Part shown: one piece after another, positions 44,436 through 52,947 of the stretch | Position numbering within the stretch: position 1 is the stretch's first letter | How the letters are laid out: every line of letters starts with the position of its first letter | Assembly (NCBI GenBank): GCA_024400425.1 | Contig: JAKSMV010000023.1 | Span: 1-57,564, forward strand | Direction: 5' to 3' | From: Bacteroidales bacterium | GTDB lineage: Bacteria; Bacteroidota; Bacteroidia; Bacteroidales; F082 | DNA length: 57,564 bases | Translations under genes and position numbers: made by a program | Notes under the pieces: model-generated | Database searches by the model: none | What the model was told of the DNA's origin: nothing | The model's input: the letters and a program-made list of their open reading frames with translations, nothing else

Positions 44436-46574
44436 TTACTTTCTGCGACCACCGCGGCGGCGTGGCGAGTAGTAGTCGTTGTCGTCGTAGCGGGCTGCAC
44501 CGCGTCGGCCTCTGCCTGATTCTCTCGAATCTCTCGAGTCGCGTGAGCCGCGTCCTGATTCTTTCGCCGAGCTACGGCTTGCGCCAAAGCCACGTTCCGA
44601 ACGGCGTTCCTTGCCCGAGGCATAGCTCTTCGAGCTGCCTTTTTTTTCAGACGATGACTTTTCGGATGCCGACTTGCGTTTTTTCTTTGGCATGTCATCG
44701 TCGTCAAGGAAGATGTCGATGTCGTCTAAGTGTTCTTTCCAATCGGGGTCGAGCCATTCGTGGCCGTCGCGTGAGCGTTCCACCTTGTATTTTGGCTTCT
44801 CGTCGTCGAAGTCTTTCTTTTTCTTTGGCTTCTTTTCTCTTGGCTCGTCATCGAAGCGATCTTCGCGCGGTTTGCGTTCCTTTCGTTCTTTACGTTCGCC
44901 TTTGTCTTTGCGGCTACCGCGTTCTTTCTTCTCGCCTTCCGAGCGTGGACTTTGGTCTTGTGCCACTTCCACCACGATGCCCCAAGGGTTGCGTTTTTGG
45001 TCGGCGAAGCATTCCAGAATCATTGGGATATAGACTTCTTCGACATCGACATACGAGTAGTCGTCGAACAAGTCGATGCGGCCGATGCGGATGTCTTTGG
45101 TGCGTGTCACGTCATTAATCTTGCCGATGATTTTAGGTGGCAGCACGTGATCGCGTTTGCCCATTCCGAAATAGAGGCGTTTCAGGCCTTTGTCGTCGTG
45201 GCTCTTCTTCTCCTTGCGTTCCTTGCGGTCTTGCTTTTCGTCCTTTTCGGTAGCGTTTAGGTCGATGGCGTTCTTGTAGTAATCCAAGAAGCGGTTGAAG
45301 TTGAGGGCTACCATGCGTGTGATGAGTTCTTCGCGGCTCATCCATTCGAGCTTGCGGAAAATGACGGGCAGGAAGTCGTCGATGTCTTCGCGGTTGATGT
45401 CAACGTGTTCGATGCGGTCGATGTGGTTGAAGAGTTGCTTTTCGCATACTTCCTTTCCGGTAGGAATCATGGCGCGCTCGAAGTTGCGACCTACGATTTT
45501 CTCCAAACGTTTGATTTTGCTTTTCTCGCGCAAGTTGATGAGGCTGATGCTGATGCCGCGCTTGTCGGCACGACCTGTACGGCCGCTACGGTGCACGTAA
45601 GTCTCAATGTCGTCAGGAAGGTTGTAGTTGATGATGTGGGTGAGGTCGTGCACGTCGATGCCACGGGCGGCCACGTCGGTGGCGACGAGCAGTTGCAGGC
45701 TCTTCTTGCGGAAGTGGTCCATCACGTTGTCGCGCATGCCTTGCGAGAGGTCGCCGTGCAACGAAGCGGCATTGTAGCCGTCCTGCACGAGGTTGTCGGC
45801 CACTTCTTGGGTCTCGAGTTTAGTGCGGCAGAAGATGATACCATAGATGGATGGCGTGTAGTCAATGATGCGTTTCAGCACCGCATAGCGGTCTTTGGCG
45901 GCCATCATGTAATACTTGTGGTCAACATTGGCGGTACCCGAGTTGCGTTCGCCGACGGCGATTTTCACTGGGTCGGTCATGTATTTGTTGAGGATGGCTT
46001 CCACCTCTTGTGGCATGGTGGCCGAGAAGAGCATGGTGTTGCGCTCCTTGGGCATGTATTCGAGGATGTCGTCAACCTCTTCCTGGAAGCCCATGTTGAG
46101 CATCTCGTCGGCTTCGTCGAGAATCATGGTTTTCACGTTGGTGAAATCGACGCGGTTGCGGCGAATCATGTCGCGCAAACGGCCAGGCGTGGCGACGATG
46201 ATCTGGGGTTTCTTGGCTAAGTCTCTGAATTGGACTTCGATGCTGGCGCCACCATAAACGGGCACAATTAGGATTTCTGGAATGTACTTGGCGTAACTCT
46301 TCAAGTCTCTGGAAATCTGCATGCAAAGCTCACGCGTAGGGCACAGGATAAGTGCCTGGACGCAGCGTTGCTCTGCATCGATTTTGTTCAACAGCGGCAA
46401 GCCGAATGCTGCCGTCTTACCAGTACCCGTCTGTGCAAGGCCCACGAAATCAACATCTTGCTCCAACAAAACAGGAATCGCTTTCTCCTGAATTGGCATA
46501 GGATTCTCAAACCCCAGCTCCTTTATAGCCTTCAACAGAGCGGGATTCAATCCAAAATCGGTAAATTGTGACAT
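44436..46574 (-). CDS. DEAD-box RNA helicase with DbpA-like domain
   Basis: A 712-residue helicase. The core (about 1-370) shows the Q motif region GFENPMPIQEKAI, Walker A AQTGTGKT, DEAD box LDEADEML, SAT motif FSATMP and HRSGRTGR. A DbpA-type RNA-binding domain follows at about 470-545. The last 160 residues are highly charged and end in an Arg/Gly/Ser-rich tail, as in CsdA/DeaD-like helicases that unwind RNA in ribosome assembly and cold response. The start at 46574 fits the promoter at 46608-46615. Confidence 0.9.
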   Translation of the reverse strand: MSQFTDFGLNPALLKAIKELGFENPMPIQEKAIPVLLEQDVDFVGLAQTGTGKTAAFGLPLLNKIDAEQRCVQALILCPTRELCMQISRDLKSYAKYIPEILIVPVYGGASIEVQFRDLAKKPQIIVATPGRLRDMIRRNRVDFTNVKTMILDEADEMLNMGFQEEVDDILEYMPKERNTMLFSATMPQEVEAILNKYMTDPVKIAVGERNSGTANVDHKYYMMAAKDRYAVLKRIIDYTPSIYGIIFCRTKLETQEVADNLVQDGYNAASLHGDLSQGMRDNVMDHFRKKSLQLLVATDVAARGIDVHDLTHIINYNLPDDIETYVHRSGRTGRADKRGISISLINLREKSKIKRLEKIVGRNFERAMIPTGKEVCEKQLFNHIDRIEHVDINREDIDDFLPVIFRKLEWMSREELITRMVALNFNRFLDYYKNAIDLNATEKDEKQDRKERKEKKSHDDKGLKRLYFGMGKRDHVLPPKIIGKINDVTRTKDIRIGRIDLFDDYSYVDVEEVYIPMILECFADQKRNPWGIVVEVAQDQSPRSEGEKKERGSRKDKGERKERKERKPREDRFDDEPREKKPKKKKDFDDEKPKYKVERSRDGHEWLDPDWKEHLDDIDIFLDDDDMPKKKRKSASEKSSSEKKGSSKSYASGKERRSERGFGASRSSAKESGRGSRDSRDSRESGRGRRGAARYDDNDYYSPRRRGGRRK

Positions 46575-46607
46575 GAAATTATTTTGTAAAATGTTTAAAA
46601 TGAGCGG

Positions 46608-46615
46608 CAAAGATA
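46608..46615 (-). promoter_or_regulatory. Promoter -7 element of the helicase gene
   Basis: On the minus strand it reads TATCTTTG, 33 bases upstream of the helicase start codon. Confidence 0.45.
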
Positions 46616-46667
46616 GTAATATTTAAAGAAATAGAATCAATTAATCTGCAAAAGGTCATTTTTTCAT

Positions 46668-46675
46668 TACATTTG
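46668..46675 (+). promoter_or_regulatory. Promoter -7 element of the serine hydrolase gene
   Basis: TACATTTG fits TAnnTTTG and ends 11 bases before the start codon, so the leader would be very short. Confidence 0.4.
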
Positions 46676-46686
46676 CCCACTTCAAA

Positions 46687-47886
46687 ATGAAAAATAGCGC
46701 GTTTTACATATTGTTGGTTTTCTTATTGTTGCAGGTGTCATGTGGCAAGAAATCGCATGAGACTTGCCAATATGTAGTCAATATGGATAGCCTTTTCATC
46801 AATCTGGATGAAGCCAATATTGCCCGACGTGCGGCTGATGCCGATGTGTTTTTCAAGGCTTTGGCTCGTTCTGGGATGAATGGGACGATGCTTTATGCCG
46901 AACAGGGAAGAGTGGTCTATGAGAATGCCTTTGGCTACCGAAAACTCACAGGTCGTCATCGTGACTCGCTGCGCGTTGACGATGCTTTCCAGCTTTCGTC
47001 CGACTCGAAGATGTTTACTGCTGAGGCAATCATGATTCTTTATGCGCAAGGCAAACTCGATTATGACGACGATGTGAAGAAATACATACCTGAACTGCCT
47101 TACGAAGGCATCACGGTTCGGCATCTGCTCAATCATCGTTCAGGTTTGCCGCGTTATGATGCAATGGCTGACGAGTTCTGGCCCGACCGCTCGAAGCCTT
47201 TTTCGAACGAGGAAATGATCAAGATGCTGGCCGAAAGGAAGCCAGAACGCTATGCTGCACCTGATGTCACGTTTTTCTACAACAACATCAACTATGCGTT
47301 GTTGGCTTCGGTGGTTGAACGTGTCAGCGGGCAACATTTCGAGGATTTCATGCACGACAATATCTTTGAGCCTTTGGGCATGGATCATTCTTATATCTTC
47401 TCGATGCGCGACGATACGGTGGTTTCTCTCTATATGGACACGCCTGTCCAAGGTCATACGATGTATCGCAATGGTCCTGAAGTGATGCAGAACGATTACC
47501 TGAATGGCGTGATGGGCGACAAGATCATGTTTTCTACGGTTGCCGACATCCATAAGTATCTCGTTGCCATGGACTGCAACCTGCTGTTGCCCGACAGCAT
47601 CCAGTCAGAAGCTTTCGTGCCAGGTTCGGAGGTCTGGAAGCATGGCGAGAATTACGGTTTCGGATGGCGAATGAACCAAGAGCATCCGAATGTCGTATAT
47701 CACTTCGGCTGGTGGAAAGGCTATCGCAGCGTCATCGTCCGCGATGTGGCGCTCAATCGTCAGCTGATAATACTTACAAATACAACCCACAACATTTCGT
47801 CGGAAATGTTGTGGGCATTTTTAAGCGATACGACGCATCAATTGCCGGCGGTTTCGTTTACCACGAGCTTGAATCCTACTCCGTGA
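46687..47886 (+). CDS. Lipoprotein of the serine beta-lactamase/D-alanyl peptidase-like family
   Basis: A 399-residue protein with a lipoprotein signal (LLLQVSC, lipidated Cys near 19). The class C beta-lactamase-like fold shows SxxK in SSDSKMF, YxN in FFYNNINYA and HxG in HFGWWKG. Family members are esterases, D-amino peptidases or penicillin-binding protein relatives, so resistance should not be assumed. The final 49 bases overlap the convergent regulator gene, and a strong hairpin lies inside the last codons (see 47786-47822). Confidence 0.82.
   Translation: MKNSAFYILLVFLLLQVSCGKKSHETCQYVVNMDSLFINLDEANIARRAADADVFFKALARSGMNGTMLYAEQGRVVYENAFGYRKLTGRHRDSLRVDDAFQLSSDSKMFTAEAIMILYAQGKLDYDDDVKKYIPELPYEGITVRHLLNHRSGLPRYDAMADEFWPDRSKPFSNEEMIKMLAERKPERYAAPDVTFFYNNINYALLASVVERVSGQHFEDFMHDNIFEPLGMDHSYIFSMRDDTVVSLYMDTPVQGHTMYRNGPEVMQNDYLNGVMGDKIMFSTVADIHKYLVAMDCNLLLPDSIQSEAFVPGSEVWKHGENYGFGWRMNQEHPNVVYHFGWWKGYRSVIVRDVALNRQLIILTNTTHNISSEMLWAFLSDTTHQLPAVSFTTSLNPTP
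47786..47822. terminator. Hairpin terminator inside the end of a coding region
   Basis: A perfect 13-base stem (CCCACAACATTTC and GAAATGTTGTGGG, loop GTCG) followed on the plus strand by CATTTTT. It lies 23-52 bases after the stop of the minus-strand regulator, where it fits as a terminator. On the plus strand it lies before the stop codon of the serine hydrolase. Confidence 0.7.
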
Positions 47887-48536
47887 ACGTTGAGTAACTG
47901 CACGCTTGGGTCTTCAGCGAAGTATTTGCGCAGCTTGGTGATATAGACGTCCATTGAGCGGGCATTGAAATAGGTGTCTTCGTCCCAAATGGTTTTCAGC
48001 GCTTTTGAGCGTTCGAGGGTGTTGCCAAGATTTTCGCACAGCAGCAACAGCAAATCCGATTCCTTCGAGGTGAGCTTTATCGTCTTGCCATCTTTCAGTA
48101 AAGTGTGGCGAGGCGAGTCGAAACTGAAACTGCCGATTTGGAAAGTCGTAGGTTGGGTGTTTGCCAGTTCATATCTTGAATAGACAGCGTGGATGCGCAT
48201 GAGCAGCTCGTCCATGCTGAACGGCTTGGTTATATAATCGTCGGCTCCCGCCTTGAAGCCTTCAAGGATGCTTTCTTGTTGGTTCTTTGCGGTGAGGAAA
48301 ATAATGGGTATCGATTTGTTGATTTTCTTGATTTCCTTTGCCAGCGTGAAGCCGTCCATGACGGGCATCATCACATCGAGCAGACAAAGGTCAAACTCTT
48401 GGCTTTTAAAAGTGTTCAAGGCTTCTTCTCCGTTTTGGCACAGAGTAGTAGGGTATCCTTTGTTGATGAGGTACCCTTGGAAAATTGTACCGAAATTGGC
48501 ATCGTCTTCTGCCAACAATATTCTGATTTTAGCCAT
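47838..48536 (-). CDS. rprY: OmpR-family response regulator, RprY-like
   Basis: A 232-residue regulator. The receiver domain has acidic residues Glu10, Asp11 and Asp12, the phosphorylated Asp54 and Lys in ITKPFS. The C-terminal winged helix (about 130-228) ends in NVHGVGFKL. The sequence is close to RprY of Bacteroides and Porphyromonas as I remember it. It pairs with the kinase upstream but has its own promoter. Targets are unknown here; RprY has been tied to stress and sodium-pump genes. Confidence 0.85.
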   Translation of the reverse strand: MAKIRILLAEDDANFGTIFQGYLINKGYPTTLCQNGEEALNTFKSQEFDLCLLDVMMPVMDGFTLAKEIKKINKSIPIIFLTAKNQQESILEGFKAGADDYITKPFSMDELLMRIHAVYSRYELANTQPTTFQIGSFSFDSPRHTLLKDGKTIKLTSKESDLLLLLCENLGNTLERSKALKTIWDEDTYFNARSMDVYITKLRKYFAEDPSVQLLNVHGVGFKLVVNETAGN

Positions 48537-48631
48537 TTTGTAACTTACTTGTTTTGAGAATGTCTCGGTAGTTGAAATTAAAAATTATCACTGATTTTAA
48601 GCATCAAGTGACGTTGAAAATTAAAAGTGTG

Positions 48632-48639
48632 CAAAGATA
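48632..48639 (-). promoter_or_regulatory. Promoter -7 element of the response regulator gene
   Basis: On the minus strand it reads TATCTTTG in the 124-base gap between kinase and regulator, about 96 bases before the regulator start. The regulator can probably be transcribed without the kinase. Confidence 0.4.
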
Positions 48640-48660
48640 AGAAAAAAACCGAATATGGGA

Positions 48661-50079
48661 TTAATTGGTATTAATTTTTTTTAGTGGAAGCGAAATGATG
48701 AAATTGGTGCCTTCGCCTAGCTTGCTTTCGACAGTGATTTTCCCATGGTGGAAGTCAACCACTTGCTTGACGTAGTGTAGTCCCAATCCATGGCCTTTCA
48801 CGGTGTGGATGTTGCCCGTATCGACCCGATAGAATTCATCGAAAATCCTTTTTTGGTCAGAACGGCTGATGCCGATGCCGTTGTCCTTAATGCTGATGAT
48901 AATCATGCCTTTCGAATTGTTTCGTGTAGTAATGTTGATTTCGGGATCCTTGGGCGAGTATTTCAAGGCATTGTCAACGATGTTCGACAGCGCATTCGAC
49001 ATGTGGACTTTGTCGGCCCAAATCAAGTCGTCTTTTGCATTGATTTGCAGTGTGATATGTGCGTTTTTCTTTTGGGCGGTAAGTTTGAACATTGATGCGA
49101 TGGCTTCCAAAGCCGTATTGATGTGCATGTCTTCCAAATTGGCCTTCATCTTCTTTTCGTTTCTCACGATGTTGAGAACGTTTTCGATCATTTCCTTGTT
49201 TTTATTGTTTTCTTCCCTGATGATGCGGATGTAGGTGTTGACCAATTCGCCGTTTTTCTCAAAACCAGGATCTTGCAGGGCTTCACAGGCCAAACCGATG
49301 GTTGCAATCGGGGTCTTCAGTTCGTGGGTTATGTTGTTGATTAGGGCATTTTTCAGTTCGACGAGTTCGCGTTCACGCTTGATGATGACAAACATGAGGA
49401 AAATGCATGAAAGGACGATGATGCAAACAATGATTTTCAGGAAATAGATGTCTTTGTTTTGCTTGGCAAGCCACGAATCGAGCTCTGGAAAATAGATGAT
49501 AATTTGGTCGTAGTTCGGGATGTCGCCTTTTCGGGGCGAAAACACTTCGAAGCGCACGCCTTCACTGAGCAACTCTTGCTCGTAATTTCCTGTCGTTTGA
49601 AACAGGAAGCGTGATTCGAGAGGGCAATACAATCCAAGTTCGTAAGGCACCTCGATGGCAAAATGGCTGAGGCACGCATTGACGACCGAATCGACATACG
49701 AGATGCCGAGTGTTTGGTAGTCGAACATGGCTTTCGATTCAATCAGATAACGCAGCATGAGCGACTCGTATCGGTCGATTTCTTCCAAGTCGTCATAGTA
49801 GTTTCTTATGGTATCTTGCTTGCGTTTCAGTTTCAGTTCTTCGAAATCGCGAAGCATTTCCTTCTTGAAAGTCGTGTCAGCACTGTGCATTACGCATTGG
49901 TCAAACATCTCGTAATCAATCTCTTTTAATGCTTTTCTCATTGCCAAGTCAACTTCGGCCATGAACTCTGTCTTCTTGTATTTATGGTTTATGCTTAGGA
50001 TGTCGCGCTGGTTGATGACGAGGACTGCTGCAATGAAAAGAAGCAGGATGGAAATCTGTATGGTCGCCTTTCGTTTCAT
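48661..50079 (-). CDS. Sensor histidine kinase, RprX-like
   Basis: A 472-residue membrane kinase. Helices at about 8-23 and 214-233 enclose a periplasmic sensor of about 190 residues. The HisKA domain has His252 in NNITHELKTPIA. The ATPase domain shows NALKYSP (N box), DNGIGI (G1), DEFYRV (F box) and GHGLGL (G2). It would autophosphorylate and pass phosphate to the adjacent RprY-like regulator. The signal it senses is not evident from sequence. Confidence 0.87.
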   Translation of the reverse strand: MKRKATIQISILLLFIAAVLVINQRDILSINHKYKKTEFMAEVDLAMRKALKEIDYEMFDQCVMHSADTTFKKEMLRDFEELKLKRKQDTIRNYYDDLEEIDRYESLMLRYLIESKAMFDYQTLGISYVDSVVNACLSHFAIEVPYELGLYCPLESRFLFQTTGNYEQELLSEGVRFEVFSPRKGDIPNYDQIIIYFPELDSWLAKQNKDIYFLKIIVCIIVLSCIFLMFVIIKRERELVELKNALINNITHELKTPIATIGLACEALQDPGFEKNGELVNTYIRIIREENNKNKEMIENVLNIVRNEKKMKANLEDMHINTALEAIASMFKLTAQKKNAHITLQINAKDDLIWADKVHMSNALSNIVDNALKYSPKDPEINITTRNNSKGMIIISIKDNGIGISRSDQKRIFDEFYRVDTGNIHTVKGHGLGLHYVKQVVDFHHGKITVESKLGEGTNFIISLPLKKINTN

Positions 50080-50094
50080 GATTGCAAAATTATT

Positions 50095-50102
50095 GTTTTT
50101 CT
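50095..50102 (-). promoter_or_regulatory. Promoter -7 element of the kinase gene
   Basis: On the minus strand TAATTTTG lies 15 bases before the kinase start codon, with ATTG 19 bases further upstream as a possible -33 element. Confidence 0.45.
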
Positions 50103-50150
50103 GCCATTAAACAATGCCAAAAAAAGTTTAACGCGAAAAAAATCATTTTT

Positions 50151-50183
50151 TTTGTCTTGGTTTGGTTAATTTAACTATTTTTG
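50151..50183 (+). promoter_or_regulatory. Promoter of a candidate small RNA
   Basis: TTTG at 50151-50154, a 21-base spacer, then TATTTTTG at 50176-50183. No start codon follows before the terminator at 50267, so it most likely drives a non-coding transcript. Confidence 0.5.
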
Positions 50184-50188
50184 CAGCG

Positions 50189-50304
50189 GTTCTTATCATA
50201 ATAACCTCACTACTGGGACTCCAGCAGTGAAATAAAAGGTTTCATAAATTTTGGTTTTTGGTTCTTGAAAATCCTGGCTACCCGCCGGGATTTTCTTGTT
50301 TTAG
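50189..50304 (+). ncRNA. Candidate small RNA upstream of pgi
   Basis: About 115 bases between a good promoter and a terminator, with no ATG and no open frame of note. The 5' part folds into a hairpin (50207-50230: TCACT, A, CTGG, loop, CCAG, C, AGTGA) that AACC/GGTT pairing (50203-50206 with 50238-50241) can extend. The middle is A/T-rich and single-stranded. The 3' end is the terminator hairpin. I do not recognise it as SRP RNA, tmRNA or 6S RNA. It could act in trans or be a leader remnant of pgi. Confidence 0.45.
50267..50304 (+). terminator. Intrinsic terminator before pgi
   Basis: A 12-base stem (GAAAATCCTGGC and GCCGGGATTTTC with one wobble pair, loop TACCC) followed by TTGTTTTAG. It separates the candidate small RNA from the pgi start region. 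A weaker -7 element (TATCTTCG, about 50329-50336) lies between it and pgi. Confidence 0.7.
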
Positions 50305-50360
50305 ACATTTGGTCTCAATATAATTCCTATCTTCGCAGCAAAATCTTAAGACTTATTACT

Positions 50361-51692
50361 ATGAAATTAGACCTTTCTCACATCAAACCTTTTCTGAATG
50401 AAGAGGTTATGAAATCAGCAGAAGCTGGACTTCCAAATACTTATGAAACTATCTTTGGAAAAACTGGTGCAGGAAACGACTTTCTTGGTTGGGTGAATCT
50501 GCCGTCCGAAATCAGCGAAGAGATGCTTGCCGACATCGAGCAAACCGCAAAGTCGTTGCGCGAAAAATCGGATATCTTTGTAGTCATCGGCATTGGTGGA
50601 AGCTATCTTGGCGCCCGTGCTGTCATTGAGGCGTTGCAAAACCATTTTGCTCCGTTGGCCGACCAGAAACCGCTCGTCGTATATGCAGGTCACAACATGA
50701 GCGAGGACTATCTGAGCGAACTTCTTGCCGTGCTCGACAAGAAAGATTACTCGTTGGCGGTCATCTCGAAGTCGGGAACCACTACCGAGCCTGCCATCGC
50801 TTTCCGCATCCTGAAGCAACACCTTATTAATAAGTATGGCGAACAGGAAGCCGCCCAACGCATCATAGCCATCACCGACAAGGCAAAAGGCGCGCTGAAG
50901 CAACTCGCTAATGTGAAAGGCTACAAGACCTATATCGTCCCCGATGATGTGGGTGGTCGTTTCTCGGTTCTCACTCCTGTGGGTTTGTTGCCCATCGCTG
51001 TGGCTGGCATCGACATCCGCCAGTTGGTTAAGGGTGCGGTCGAAATGGAAAAGATGTGCAAGACCAATCCGACGATGAGCAATCCTGTTTCGGAGTATGC
51101 CGTGGTGCGTCATGTCATGTATGAAATGGGTTTGACCAACGAAATCATGGTCAACTATGAGCCACGTCTGGTGTATTTTTCCGAATGGTGGAAACAACTT
51201 TTTGGCGAGAGCCATGGCAAGAACCATAAAGGAATTTTCCCTGCATCAGTCACATTCTCAACCGATTTGCATTCCATGGGACAATATATTCAAGATGGTT
51301 TACGCAACCTTTTCGAGACAGTCATTTCGGTTGAAAACTCCAACCGCGAATTGCGCATCCCGAATGAAAGCGAAGATTTGGACCAGTTGAATTATATTGC
51401 TGGCAAGCGCATTTCCGAAGTCAACCACAAGGCCGAATTGGGCACGGTGTTGGCTCACGAAGACGGTGGCGTGCCGAACATCCGCATCGTCGTTCCCGAA
51501 ATTTCCGCAAAAGTGCTTGGCGAATTGATTTATTTCTTCGAGATGTCGTGCGCCTTGAGCGGATATATGCTCGAAGTCAATCCTTTCGACCAGCCTGGCG
51601 TTGAGGCCTATAAGAAGAATATGTTCGCATTGTTAGGCAAGAAAGGCTTTGAAGAAAAGACGGAGGCTTTGAACAAACGTCTTGGACTTTAA
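50361..51692 (+). CDS. pgi: Glucose-6-phosphate isomerase
   Basis: A 443-residue enzyme of the shorter bacterial type that interconverts glucose 6-phosphate and fructose 6-phosphate. Visible are the sugar-phosphate loop GIGGSYLGARA, SKSGTTTEPA, the GGRFSVLTPVGLLP region and the catalytic His/Lys region near the C-terminus (QPGVEAYKKNMF). The ATG at 50361 fits the usual N-terminus; earlier frame extension covers the terminator and is rejected. Confidence 0.93.
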   Translation: MKLDLSHIKPFLNEEVMKSAEAGLPNTYETIFGKTGAGNDFLGWVNLPSEISEEMLADIEQTAKSLREKSDIFVVIGIGGSYLGARAVIEALQNHFAPLADQKPLVVYAGHNMSEDYLSELLAVLDKKDYSLAVISKSGTTTEPAIAFRILKQHLINKYGEQEAAQRIIAITDKAKGALKQLANVKGYKTYIVPDDVGGRFSVLTPVGLLPIAVAGIDIRQLVKGAVEMEKMCKTNPTMSNPVSEYAVVRHVMYEMGLTNEIMVNYEPRLVYFSEWWKQLFGESHGKNHKGIFPASVTFSTDLHSMGQYIQDGLRNLFETVISVENSNRELRIPNESEDLDQLNYIAGKRISEVNHKAELGTVLAHEDGGVPNIRIVVPEISAKVLGELIYFFEMSCALSGYMLEVNPFDQPGVEAYKKNMFALLGKKGFEEKTEALNKRLGL

Positions 51693-51702
51693 AATTGTTT
51701 CC

Positions 51703-52947
51703 ATGAAAAGAAACATCGAAATCATGGCTCCAGTGGGCTCGTATGAAGCCCTTTCAGCTGCAATACAAGCCGGTGCCGGAAGTGTTTATTTTGGCATCGG
51801 CAAATTGAATATGCGTTCGCGCTCGGCGAAGAACTTCACTTTGGACGACTTGCGTCAGATTGCTGATATTTGCAACCAGAACGGCGTAAAGAGTTATGTG
51901 ACAGTCAATACGGTCATCTTCGATGAGGAGATGGAAGAGATGCACCAGTTGCTTGATGCCATCAAAGCCAACGGCATTTCGGCCATCATCGCTTCCGACC
52001 AAAGCGTGATTCAATACGCGCGTCAGTTGGGCATCGAGGTTCACATGTCAACACAGTGCAACATCACCAATATTGAGGCGGTGAAATACTATTCGCAGTT
52101 TGCCGATGTCATGGTGACGGCTCGCGAACTGAACGTGAATCAGGTGAAACGCATCACCGAACAGATTGAGCAACAGCAGATTCGTGGACCGAAAGGCGAC
52201 TTGGTGCGCATCGAGGTTTTCTGTCATGGTGCTTTGTGCATGGCCATTTCGGGCAAGTGCTATCTGAGTTTAGACAATTACAATTCGTCGGCTAACCGTG
52301 GTGCCTGCCTGCAACTCTGCCGCCGTGGTTACGAGGTCCGCGACCGTGAGGAAGGCATTGAATTGGCCATCGAAAACGAATATATCATGTCGCCCAAAGA
52401 CCTCTGCACACTGCCTTTTTTAGATAAGGTGCTTGATGCAGGTGTCGAAGTGCTGAAAATCGAAGGCCGTGGCCGCTCGCCGGAATACACCAAGGTGACG
52501 GTGGCGGTTTATCACGAAGCCATCAAAGCCATTGAAGATGGCACATTTACGCAGGAAAAAGTCAATGCTTGGATGGAACGTTTGCGCAGCGTTTATAATC
52601 GCGATTTCTGGGACGGCTATTATTTGGGCCGCAAGACGGGCGAATGGACGCAAATCTATGGTTCACAAGCAACTAAGACAAAACTTTATGTCGGTCAAAT
52701 CACCAATTATTTCAGCAAGTTGGGCGTTGCCGAAATCCGAATGGAGACCCACGATCTGAATGTTGGCGACGAAATCATGATTATCGGCCCCACGACTGGC
52801 GTCTATGAAGACACGGTTGAAGAAATCCGCGTAGATTTGAAACCAGTTCAGCAAACCGTGAAGGGCGAGGCTTGCTCATTGCCAGTGAAATCGTTGGTGA
52901 GAAGGGGAGATAAGGTTTATAAGATGGTGAATAATGCAGAACTTTAA
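51703..52947 (+). CDS. Peptidase U32-family protein (TrhP/YegQ-like)
   Basis: A 414-residue protein with the U32 signature: GALCMAISGKC...NRGACLQLCRR, whose Cys residues likely hold an Fe-S cluster. E. coli relatives TrhP and RlhA hydroxylate tRNA wobble uridine or 23S rRNA with prephenate as oxygen source route; others are called collagenase-like peptidases. The tRNA-modifying role seems most likely given length and single domain. Ten bases follow pgi, and its end overlaps the next gene by 14 bases. Confidence 0.85.
   Translation: MKRNIEIMAPVGSYEALSAAIQAGAGSVYFGIGKLNMRSRSAKNFTLDDLRQIADICNQNGVKSYVTVNTVIFDEEMEEMHQLLDAIKANGISAIIASDQSVIQYARQLGIEVHMSTQCNITNIEAVKYYSQFADVMVTARELNVNQVKRITEQIEQQQIRGPKGDLVRIEVFCHGALCMAISGKCYLSLDNYNSSANRGACLQLCRRGYEVRDREEGIELAIENEYIMSPKDLCTLPFLDKVLDAGVEVLKIEGRGRSPEYTKVTVAVYHEAIKAIEDGTFTQEKVNAWMERLRSVYNRDFWDGYYLGRKTGEWTQIYGSQATKTKLYVGQITNYFSKLGVAEIRMETHDLNVGDEIMIIGPTTGVYEDTVEEIRVDLKPVQQTVKGEACSLPVKSLVRRGDKVYKMVNNAEL

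Noticed and set aside
45405..46220. 271-codon plus-strand frame inside the helicase gene
   Set aside because: It is antisense to the conserved helicase core, and its residues (runs of Val, His and Asp) look like a mirror of that core.
46687..47886. Beta-lactamase giving antibiotic resistance
   Set aside because: The motifs fit the broad serine hydrolase family that includes esterases and peptidases, so resistance is not supported by sequence alone.
50265..50360. In-frame extension of pgi upstream of 50361
   Set aside because: The extension begins within the terminator hairpin, and the ATG at 50361 gives the normal Pgi N-terminus.
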